Counted from the first letter of the stretch, positions 1 to 5,832 are shown. The stretch: DNA of 5,888 nt from an uncultured Eubacteriales bacterium (GCA_948949055.1 CARBWQ010000065.1:1-5888); one strand, 5' to 3'. The notes: generated by a model from the sequence alone, not told the origin. Numbers and translations: made by a program.

Positions 1-8
1 GAGGAAAA

Positions 9-956
9 ATGAGCCTTTTTAAAAATAGAGAAAAAGTTATTGATCCAATTATCCATGACGAGGAATCTAATTTTACTTTATCTAATGGTGTCCATATCCT
101 AAATAAATGTAAAAATGTTACTTTGACAGGTAGTGCTATTGTTCTTGAAAGTTTTGGTTGCAGTTTTAAAGAAATTTCTGGAAAATCAAAAGTTCAAATG
201 ATGGAAGAAGGGGAAGTTGACCTTCTTACTGGAAAAGCTAAAATTGGTTTGTTTAAAAGTGGTAAAATCACTACAATCAGTGATAAAGCTTCTATCACAA
301 CTATTAATACTTGTGTTATTGATTATGTTAAAGGCAAGGCTACTATTGGTACTATGAATGGTGGATTTATCCGTTTTGTAGATGATAAAGCAGAGCTTGC
401 TACTATGACTAGTGGTCAAGTTATGTTTGTACGTGGAAAAGCAAGAATAGTTACAATGATAGAGGGAAAAATTATTGGTATACTTAATGACGCTCATCTT
501 GTAAGTATGCTTAGTGGTGATATTACTTATTTACTTAATGATAGCAAAGTTGGAACTATGAATAATGGTTCTATTAGCCTTTTTGCTGATAGCAGTGAAG
601 TTTCTACATTCAATAATGGAAAAATAGATGAAATGATTGGTAAAGCTTTAATTTCTGCCAATATGAATGGGGAAATTGGTTATCAAGATAAACAGACAAT
701 CATTCTTTATTCCCCACAAGAAAGTGCTAAACGCATGAATGAATATAGACAAGATAAAGCAGAACAAAATGAAAGCGATGCTGAAATTTTATCAAATGAG
801 ATGCAGGAAGAAATTTCCTCTGAAAATAATGAAGAAGAAATGGAAATAGAAAAAGTCGAAGAAACAAAAACATCGATAGTTGGTAAAAAATCTAGAAAGA
901 AGAAGTCTGTTGAACAACAGCAATTAAAATTAAATCTAGAAGATACTGACAAATAG
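9..956 (+). CDS. Cytoplasmic 17-residue-repeat beta-solenoid protein, bactofilin-like (unknown function)
   Basis: This 315-residue protein has no signal peptide or membrane segment. Residues 41 to about 225 consist of ten ungapped 17-residue repeats plus a partial eleventh. The pattern is [G/D/N]-K-A-x-[I/V/L]-x-T-M-x-x-G-x-[I/V]-x-x-[V/I/L]-x, with repeats starting at residues 41, 58, 75, 92, 109, 126, 143, 160, 177, 194 and 211. Hydrophobic residues at repeat positions 5, 8, 13 and 16 with Gly at 11 fit a three-sided right-handed beta-helix, one turn per repeat. The N-terminal 40 residues look like a cap. Residues 235-315 are strongly charged (Glu-rich, then a Lys/Arg cluster at 293-299) and probably disordered. 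A solenoid core with charged tails and no secretion signal resembles bactofilin cytoskeletal proteins, but I infer this from the repeat and not from a recognised motif; a phage-type beta-helix is an alternative. GAGG at 1-4 is the ribosome binding site. The promoter lies outside the window. The gene ends 37 bases before the transporter gene and is probably co-transcribed with it. Confidence 0.75.
   Translation: MSLFKNREKVIDPIIHDEESNFTLSNGVHILNKCKNVTLTGSAIVLESFGCSFKEISGKSKVQMMEEGEVDLLTGKAKIGLFKSGKITTISDKASITTINTCVIDYVKGKATIGTMNGGFIRFVDDKAELATMTSGQVMFVRGKARIVTMIEGKIIGILNDAHLVSMLSGDITYLLNDSKVGTMNNGSISLFADSSEVSTFNNGKIDEMIGKALISANMNGEIGYQDKQTIILYSPQESAKRMNEYRQDKAEQNESDAEILSNEMQEEISSENNEEEMEIEKVEETKTSIVGKKSRKKKSVEQQQLKLNLEDTDK
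129..683 (+). repeat. Coding tandem repeat, 51-bp period (ten full 17-aa units plus a partial one)
   Basis: Residues 41-225 of the first protein repeat every 17 codons without insertions. The units are diverged at the DNA level, so this is an old, selected protein repeat and not a recent microsatellite-like expansion. The best matching units are those starting at nucleotides 333, 384 and 435, which share the K-A-x-[I/L] start; the first two also share T-M at positions 7-8 and the last two share Gly at position 11. Confidence 0.8.
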
Positions 957-993
957 GGTGTAATTTTGTTTTATTAAAAAAGGATAAGTCTGA

Positions 994-2016
994 ATGCATA
1001 TATTTTTAGACGCTTTATGGGATGCAGTTAAAGATACTTTAATAATTCTTCCATTTTTATATTTGACTTATCTTTTAGTAAGTTACTTTTCCCATAATGA
1101 TAATGAAAAATATTCTAAAATACTACATCACACGAATAAAGCAGGTCCAGTTATTGGTGCTTTTTTAGGAAGTGTTCCTCAATGTGGGTTTTCATCAGTT
1201 TTGAGTAATCTTTATTCAAGAAGGATTGTAACCTTAGGTACACTTATTGCAGTCTTTATTTCAACGAGTGATGAGGCATTGCCTTTGATGATTTCAAAGC
1301 CTGAATTTATACCTAAACTTTTATTGCTTATGGCTATAAAAATCGTTTATGGTATAATAGTAGGATATTTGATAGACGCTATAATTTCAATATTTTCAAA
1401 AAAACGTCAGGTTTTACAAGATTATCACGATAGACATTGTCATGATAAAAATGAAGTAACCTTTGAAGGTGGTGAAATTTTAGATAGTTTAAATGAAAAT
1501 CAAGTTAAATTAAATGAAAATGTAAATCAATCTGAAAATTCATCTCATGATCACGAATGTCATCATGCTGATGAGAATGAGGGTGGTCATGCTCACAATC
1601 ATTCGCATTGTTGTGCAACAAATATTTTCCTAGATGCTCTTAAACATACTGTTATTATTTTAGCTTATGTTTTTGTGGCAACACTTGCAATTAATCTTAT
1701 AAGAGGATATTGTGGTGGACTAGAACCTTTAAAAAAGATATTTACTTCAAATTCTTACCTACAAATATTGCTGGCTTGCGTTATTGGCTTAATACCAAAT
1801 TGTGCTTCGAGTGTATTCTTGGTAGAAATGTTTATGGAAGGTGTAATTGTATTCCCAGCCCTTGTCGCAGGACTTAGTGCTGGTGCAGGAGTAGGGTTAA
1901 TAGTATTATATACCTGCAACTACAAAAAACTTGGACTAAATATTTTTATTACTATTTTGGTATTAATTTTAGCCATTATTTTAGGTATTATTACTAATTT
2001 TTTGCCTATTTGGTGA
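994..2016 (+). CDS. ArsP_2-family polytopic membrane protein (putative manganese / heavy-metal exporter)
   Basis: This 340-residue membrane protein resembles the family annotated as 'putative manganese transporter' or ArsP_2 heavy-metal exporter; the substrate is not experimentally settled. It has two related halves. The first (about 1-135) carries IFLDAL near residue 3 and the motif VPQCGFSSV at 61-69. The second (about 210-340) carries IFLDAL at 211 and IPNCASSV at 267-274. Each half has around four hydrophobic segments, for example 14-32, 82-100 and 110-133, then 214-236, 253-268, 284-306 and 313-337. The duplicated Pro-x-Cys motifs are likely substrate-site elements. The hydrophilic linker 135-208 is rich in His and Cys (His145, 148, 150, 185, 187, 190, 191, 199, 201, 203, 205; Cys149, 189, 206, 207), as expected for a metal-binding loop. 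The start is ATG with AAAGGA at 979-984. The gene lies 37 bases after the solenoid gene, with no terminator visible between them. Confidence 0.8.
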   Translation: MHIFLDALWDAVKDTLIILPFLYLTYLLVSYFSHNDNEKYSKILHHTNKAGPVIGAFLGSVPQCGFSSVLSNLYSRRIVTLGTLIAVFISTSDEALPLMISKPEFIPKLLLLMAIKIVYGIIVGYLIDAIISIFSKKRQVLQDYHDRHCHDKNEVTFEGGEILDSLNENQVKLNENVNQSENSSHDHECHHADENEGGHAHNHSHCCATNIFLDALKHTVIILAYVFVATLAINLIRGYCGGLEPLKKIFTSNSYLQILLACVIGLIPNCASSVFLVEMFMEGVIVFPALVAGLSAGAGVGLIVLYTCNYKKLGLNIFITILVLILAIILGIITNFLPIW

Positions 2017-2022
2017 AAATAG

Positions 2023-2052
2023 TTGACAAAACTAGGTATACTAAATTAAAAT
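2023..2052 (+). promoter_or_regulatory. Sigma-A type promoter of the Rho-like gene
   Basis: TTGACA at 2023-2028 is followed by an 18-base spacer and TAAAAT at 2047-2052. This begins seven bases after the transporter stop codon. Transcription would start near 2059 and leave a leader of about 45 bases carrying the AGGAG site. Confidence 0.55.
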
Positions 2053-2094
2053 TGAATTGTTAAAATATTTGGATTTACAAAGTTTATTTAACTT

Positions 2095-2099
2095 AGGAG
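2095..2099 (+). promoter_or_regulatory. Ribosome binding site fixing the Rho-like gene start
   Basis: AGGAG lies five bases before ATG 2105. It decides against the longer in-frame reading from TTG 2057, which has no such site and sits at the predicted transcription start. Confidence 0.75.
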
Positions 2100-2104
2100 A
2101 GCTT

Positions 2105-3241
2105 ATGATAAACGATATTAACAAAGAGAAACAAACAGAAAATAAAATAAAGGAGCTAGGGGTATTTGAGCTTAGAGGGCTTGCAAGACAGCTTGGTGTG
2201 CCTTCGCCTACTACTAAAAAAAGAGATGAATTAATTTCTTTAATCCTTGAAGCTATTAAAAATGGAAAACGTCTTACTGGAAATCTTCCAAAGAGAGGAA
2301 GACCTTATAAGAGATTGAATATTCTTGATAGTCTTACAAATAAGATTGCTCCAAATACCAACGAAAGTATGGACTATAAAAATATTGTTAGATTTGCCCA
2401 GGAAGTTTCTCCTGTGGTAGACAAAGTTGAAAGGGATAATCAAGTATATACTTTTGAAGGTATAGTAAGAAAGCTTGATGACAATTGTAGGATTTATGAT
2501 TTGAAAAATAATAAATGTGTTTACATTTGTGATGATGTAGACTTTTATTCATATCTTGAATCAGGTGATAGAGTTAAAGTTGAAGCTAAATCTCTTCCAG
2601 GCGAAAAATATTTTATGGCTCTTAATATTTTAGAAATAAATAACACTTCTCCTAAAATATATGAGCCAATTCCACATATGTTTGGTGAAGAAATCATTGA
2701 CAGCAAAACATTCCCATATGCTAATGGTGAAGTGTTTGTTGGTAGACGCAATATCTTCAAGTCTAAACAAGACTTATTTGAAAATGATGATTTTGAAAAT
2801 GTATACAATTATTGCAAGGGCAATGGCTATCATTTTATTACACTTGGTGTAAATACTTCATACGAAACAAAAATTAAACTAAAAAATTTACAAATAGAGG
2901 AAAACTTTACAACTGTATATGGAACTGAAAATGATTTAAGTTTCAATAGAATATTAGATGTGATTTTCTATTCATTTAACCTTGTAGGAAGAGGTGAAAA
3001 GGTTGTAGTATATATTACTGATATTGTAGAGATTTTAAGATGTCTTGATCAAGCTTTCAGTGAAGAACTTTACGAAGATCATGCAAATAAGGCAAAGGCT
3101 ATCATGCATAAATTATTGTCTTTTGCTAGATCTTATGACAATGGCGTGAGTGGAACAATACTTATGTGCTATAATGAAAGTGATAATGAAGATAAATTTT
3201 TAACTAACGAATTATTAAAAATTAGCAAAAAGATAAATTAA
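2105..3241 (+). CDS. Rho-like protein with degenerate ATPase core (Rho pseudoenzyme)
   Basis: The protein has 378 residues; bacterial Rho is usually about 420 or longer. Residues 17-53 match the Rho N-terminal SAP-like domain (ELRGLARQLGVPS, then KKRDELI). A basic linker with RGRP (64-67) follows. Residues 114-178 resemble the Rho cold-shock RNA-binding domain, with SGDRV at 153-157 and GEKYFMALNILEIN at 166-179, close to Rho's GERYFALL stretch; the aromatic RNP1 (GFGFLR-like) is not kept. Residues 208-357 align by eye, nearly ungapped, with the Rho RecA fold, but catalysis looks lost. Walker A GKT becomes SKQ (220-222), the catalytic Glu of LIDERPEE becomes Val near 249, and Walker B LLD becomes YIT (303-305). 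The LTGGV Q-loop is absent. The protein ends soon after the strand matching Rho ATAL, so R-loop and C-terminal helices are missing. I infer an RNA-binding, non-translocating paralogue that may pair with or regulate true Rho. The Rho relationship is confident; the role is unknown. Confidence 0.75.
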   Translation: MINDINKEKQTENKIKELGVFELRGLARQLGVPSPTTKKRDELISLILEAIKNGKRLTGNLPKRGRPYKRLNILDSLTNKIAPNTNESMDYKNIVRFAQEVSPVVDKVERDNQVYTFEGIVRKLDDNCRIYDLKNNKCVYICDDVDFYSYLESGDRVKVEAKSLPGEKYFMALNILEINNTSPKIYEPIPHMFGEEIIDSKTFPYANGEVFVGRRNIFKSKQDLFENDDFENVYNYCKGNGYHFITLGVNTSYETKIKLKNLQIEENFTTVYGTENDLSFNRILDVIFYSFNLVGRGEKVVVYITDIVEILRCLDQAFSEELYEDHANKAKAIMHKLLSFARSYDNGVSGTILMCYNESDNEDKFLTNELLKISKKIN

Positions 3242-3320
3242 TTAGAATTTATGTTATTTAATGTATAAAATAATATAATATGTTAATAATATTTTTGTAA
3301 AGTGGCAATGGCCCTTTATT

Positions 3321-3381
3321 AAAAACAAATCGCAAGTGTGAGTTATTAAGCTCTGGTTAAGGCGATTTGTTTTTTGTTTTT
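3321..3381 (+). terminator. Intrinsic terminator with branched loop, downstream of the Rho-like gene
   Basis: A perfect 13-bp stem pairs 3321-3333 (AAAAACAAATCGC) with 3362-3374 (GCGATTTGTTTTT). The 3' arm runs into further T residues, with T5 at 3377-3381. The 28-base loop contains its own small hairpin: 3340-3344 pairs with 3349-3353 (GAG/CTC plus a GU and an AU pair). The long loop is unusual for a terminator. It lies 80 bases after the Rho-like stop codon and just before the lgt promoter, so it should separate the two transcripts. Confidence 0.7.
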
Positions 3382-3387
3382 AAACAT

Positions 3388-3417
3388 TTGACATTATTAT
3401 TCATATAATGTTACAAT
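3388..3417 (+). promoter_or_regulatory. Sigma-A type promoter of lgt
   Basis: A perfect TTGACA at 3388-3393 is followed by an 18-base spacer and TACAAT at 3412-3417. The predicted transcription start is near 3424, at the in-frame ATG 3423. A second -10-like TATAAT at 3404-3409 has only a weak -35 (TAAACA, 3381-3386) and would start near 3416. Confidence 0.5.
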
Positions 3418-3422
3418 ATTAT

Positions 3423-4391
3423 ATGTTTGGATTTTATGATAAGTCTTTTACGATATTTGGTCTTAATATCGCTTATTATGGATTGATTATTGCCATTGGT
3501 ATGGGAATAGGTGTTTATGTTGCTTGTAAAAATGCTAAGTATAGAGGCTTAAAAACTGATGATTTGATAATTGTTGCTTGTTATGTTTTACCACTCTCCA
3601 TTATAGGTGCGAGAATTTATTATGTTTTATTTAGTCTTGACAGTTTTAATAGCTTTTGGGAAGTTTTTGAAATTTGGCATGGAGGCATGGCTATATATGG
3701 TGGTGTAATTGGTGGCACAATAGGTGTGACGCTTTATTGTTTTATCCATAAAAAGAATTTCCTTGATGTCGCTGATGTCGTAGTGCCAAGTTTAATTTTA
3801 GGTCAAGCAATTGGAAGATGGGGGAATTTTATCAATCAGGAAGCCTATGGAATGGCTATAACTAGTCAATCTGCAAAATGGTTCCCGATAGGTGTTTTTA
3901 TTGACAATTGTAGTCAAGCTGGATGTACATGTGGTGGCAGTGGCTGGCATATGGCAACTTTCTTTTATGAGAGTTTATGGAATTTTATTACTTTTGCTAT
4001 TTTAATGTATCTATTGAGAAAGAAAAAATTAAGATTCAGAGGCTCATTAATGTGTTTTTACATGATTATTTATGGAACAGGTAGGGCGTGGATAGAAGCT
4101 CTTAGAATGGATAGCTTATATATTGGCGCAATTAGGGTTTCTCAATTTTTGTCAATTTTGTTAATTATATTTGGTATTGCTTTTATATTGGCAAGTTACC
4201 TCTTGCATAAAAAGGGGAAAATTAAATCTCTTGATGAATTATCATCTTACTATGAACAATCATTGTCAAATATAAAAAACAAAGAAAATAGAATTGAATT
4301 AATTAAAGTTGAAGACGACATTGAGTCAGATAATATTGACTCTATAAATTCTTCTGATAATGACAAAAATCAGCAAGATAAGGAAGAATAA
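3423..4391 (+). CDS. lgt: Prolipoprotein diacylglyceryl transferase
   Basis: Lgt transfers diacylglycerol from phosphatidylglycerol to the lipobox cysteine of prelipoproteins, the first step of lipoprotein maturation at the membrane. Numbered from ATG 3423 (322 residues), the family landmarks are present: AYYGLIIAIG near 17-26, HGGMAIYGGVIGG at 86-98, and the signature GQAIGRWGNFINQEAYG at 127-143 with its essential Arg. GTGRAWIEALRMDS near 218-231 contains the second conserved Arg region. About seven hydrophobic segments are visible. An extra tail from about residue 261 is hydrophilic and acidic (Asp/Glu/Ser/Asn-rich) and is longer than in many Lgt proteins. Neither ATG 3408 nor ATG 3423 has a Shine-Dalgarno sequence. 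I chose 3423 because the upstream terminator and both candidate promoters put the transcript start at or after 3416. Reading from 3408 would add five residues (MLQYY). It probably leads an operon with the next two genes. Confidence 0.95.
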   Translation: MFGFYDKSFTIFGLNIAYYGLIIAIGMGIGVYVACKNAKYRGLKTDDLIIVACYVLPLSIIGARIYYVLFSLDSFNSFWEVFEIWHGGMAIYGGVIGGTIGVTLYCFIHKKNFLDVADVVVPSLILGQAIGRWGNFINQEAYGMAITSQSAKWFPIGVFIDNCSQAGCTCGGSGWHMATFFYESLWNFITFAILMYLLRKKKLRFRGSLMCFYMIIYGTGRAWIEALRMDSLYIGAIRVSQFLSILLIIFGIAFILASYLLHKKGKIKSLDELSSYYEQSLSNIKNKENRIELIKVEDDIESDNIDSINSSDNDKNQQDKEE

Positions 4392-4464
4392 TTTAATAAT
4401 TCAAATGAAATAATAATTTCATGAGAGGACGAATTTTATCTATAAAAAAGTCGACCTTACTTTT

Positions 4465-4887
4465 ATGGTCACTTATTATAAACTTATTATTATTTTTGGG
4501 AGTTATTTAAAACAATATAACTTTTGGTTTTTTATTTTTTGTATAAACATAGGTTTTCATCTTATAATTAAGAGCATATTTTTCAAATTTGATTCAGCTT
4601 GTTATTTTGGTGTATTATTATTTTTGTTAGGTTGCTTTTATTTTTATTGTTATTACATTGAAATTAGCTATTTTTATCCAGTGTTTATTCTAATCTCTTT
4701 TGCCTTGTCTTCATTGATAACTTTTTATTGTTTTAAACAACCTTATCATTTTGTTCTATCTTTCTCGCTATTTTTCGTGACAATAGGATTATTATTTTTC
4801 TTAATTAATCAAATTTCAATTTGGATTTTTCTTGCAATTATCCTTATATCTGTGATATTATTAATCATAGCATATTTTTCGTTGTAA
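4465..4887 (+). CDS. Small hydrophobic membrane protein of unknown function (start uncertain)
   Basis: I do not recognise this protein. It has 140 residues, mostly hydrophobic and very rich in Phe, Ile, Leu and Tyr. About five membrane segments can be drawn: roughly 19-38, 42-62, 68-88, 91-112 and 115-138, with a further hydrophobic stretch at 5-15. No catalytic or binding motif is evident. ATG 4465 has no Shine-Dalgarno next to it and sits in the loop and arm of a possible hairpin (4448-4474). A good GAGAGGA (4423-4429) lies upstream, eight bases before an in-frame ATC at 4438 but 35 bases before the ATG. The true N-terminus may therefore be upstream, at a non-standard start, or in another frame joined by a frameshift (see findings). 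Its stop codon is followed 12 bases later by the DivIVA-like start, and it follows lgt by 73 bases, so the three are probably co-transcribed. Confidence 0.6.
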   Translation: MVTYYKLIIIFGSYLKQYNFWFFIFCINIGFHLIIKSIFFKFDSACYFGVLLFLLGCFYFYCYYIEISYFYPVFILISFALSSLITFYCFKQPYHFVLSFSLFFVTIGLLFFLINQISIWIFLAIILISVILLIIAYFSL

Positions 4888-4888
4888 T

Positions 4889-4893
4889 AGGAG
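4889..4893 (+). promoter_or_regulatory. Ribosome binding site of the DivIVA-like gene
   Basis: AGGAG stands six bases before ATG 4900 and directly follows the stop codon of the membrane protein gene, which fits translation from a shared mRNA. Confidence 0.7.
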
Positions 4894-4899
4894 TTAAAA

Positions 4900-5652
4900 A
4901 TGTTTTCATCTGATATTTATGGCTACAACAAAGCAGAAGTAGATAAATTTATTTCAAATCTTAAAGCTGAGCATGAAAAAGCTTTAATGGAAGAAAAATT
5001 GAAAGTATTGGAAGCTGAGAGAAGAATTTTAGACGTTAAAAGCAAAACACAAGAAATAGAAAATAGAGAAAAAAATATTCTTGCTGTTTTAGAATCTTAT
5101 AAGAAGGCTCAGGCAGAAGGTAATAGAAATATAGATGTTCTAAGAGGGGAACAGTTGCGTGTTGTATACATACATTTGCAGTCTTTTTTGTATGAACTAA
5201 ATAGTAAATGTCCAGGAATATTAGTTAATGGTTCATATAAAAAACTAATAAATGAAATTGAAACTATTCTAGCAAGTACTCAGGCTAAAAAAGATGAAAT
5301 TATCGAAACTGGTACAGAAAATGACCCTATGCGTGTACTTCTAAGCAAGATGCAGGGGAAGAAAGTTCAAGAGCCAATAAAAGAGGTTAAAATCGAACGT
5401 AATGACAGTAGAGATAATAGAGAAAGAGAGCGACAATCTTTAATTAAACCTGTTGTAGATATGCAATTAAATGAAGATGATAAGTATGTAAACCTTGTAG
5501 ATAAGTTTTTAGATACTCAGCCACCAGAGGAAGAACCTAAGTCTATTAAAATTCAGTCATCAGGATTTGATCTAAAAGAAGCAATTAATCCAAAAGAAGA
5601 TTTAAGTGAAATTATGAAAGCTTTTGACTTTTATTCTGATGGGAATAATTAA
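4900..5652 (+). CDS. DivIVA-like coiled-coil protein
   Basis: This is a 250-residue soluble protein. The first 20 residues (FSSDIYGYNKAEVDKFISNL) have the DivIVA/GpsB N-terminal character, with a G-Y-x-x-x-E-V-D-x-F pattern that in this family forms the membrane-curvature-sensing head. Residues 20-75 are a heptad-like, charged coiled coil, and 76-130 continue as helix with a less polar section (VVYIHLQSFLYEL at 88-100). Residues 135-215 are charged and probably disordered. The last part (221-246) ends in a hydrophobic-acidic motif with FDLKEAINPKEDLSEIMKAF, which looks like a conserved docking tail. DivIVA proteins mark cell poles and septa and recruit partners for division or wall growth, but no specific partner can be read here. 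AGGAG at 4889-4893 supports the start. It is the last gene of the probable lgt operon. A clear terminator was not found after it, only AT-only hairpins. Confidence 0.75.
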   Translation: MFSSDIYGYNKAEVDKFISNLKAEHEKALMEEKLKVLEAERRILDVKSKTQEIENREKNILAVLESYKKAQAEGNRNIDVLRGEQLRVVYIHLQSFLYELNSKCPGILVNGSYKKLINEIETILASTQAKKDEIIETGTENDPMRVLLSKMQGKKVQEPIKEVKIERNDSRDNRERERQSLIKPVVDMQLNEDDKYVNLVDKFLDTQPPEEEPKSIKIQSSGFDLKEAINPKEDLSEIMKAFDFYSDGNN

Positions 5653-5803
5653 AATTATCACTTTAATATATATTTTCATAATATATTAATGTTGATATTT
5701 TAATATAAAAGTGGAATTGTTAGTAATTATAGGATTATTAAAGTATTCATTAATTAAAAACTTAAAATTTTTTAAATTTTTAGAAAAAATTTTCTGTTTT
5801 TTC

Positions 5804-5832
5804 TTGACATTTTATTTAAAGTATATTAAAAT
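5804..5832 (+). promoter_or_regulatory. Sigma-A type promoter of the tRNA gene
   Basis: TTGACA at 5804-5809, a 17-base spacer and TAAAAT at 5827-5832 form a near-consensus promoter. The predicted start near 5839 is about 14 bases before the tRNA 5' end. It is the strongest promoter-like sequence in the window, in keeping with a stable RNA gene. Confidence 0.7.

Noticed and set aside
186..952. Minus-strand open frames opposite the solenoid gene
   Set aside because: They are antisense shadows with low-complexity Ser/Phe/Cys-rich composition caused by the AT-rich repeat coding on the plus strand, and no plausible start signals.
2031..2046. GTATAC-centred palindrome in the Rho-like promoter as a metal-repressor operator
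   Set aside because: Only the central six bases are symmetrical; the flanks do not pair, so it is not distinguishable from chance.
2057..2104. Sixteen-codon N-terminal extension of the Rho-like gene from TTG 2057
   Set aside because: It has no ribosome binding site and begins at the predicted transcription start, whereas ATG 2105 has AGGAG five bases upstream and begins closer to the Rho N-domain.
2240..2852. Other open frames inside the Rho-like gene on both strands
   Set aside because: They lie wholly within a gene supported by domain similarity and lack ribosome sites and recognisable protein features.
4405..4422. ATGAAAT-AATA-ATTTCAT inverted repeat after lgt as a terminator or operator
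   Set aside because: The seven-base, AT-rich stem has no T tract; the following genes appear to be in the same operon. Chance is the simplest explanation.
5663..5689. Hairpin TTAATATAT / ATATATTAA after the DivIVA-like gene as a terminator
   Set aside because: The stem is entirely A/T, the loop is nine bases and no T tract follows; such repeats are expected by chance in this AT-rich spacer.
5782..5803. AGAAAA / TTTTCT hairpin followed by T-rich sequence as a terminator before the tRNA
   Set aside because: The stem is very short and weak and overlaps the upstream edge of the tRNA promoter; a role is possible but not supported.
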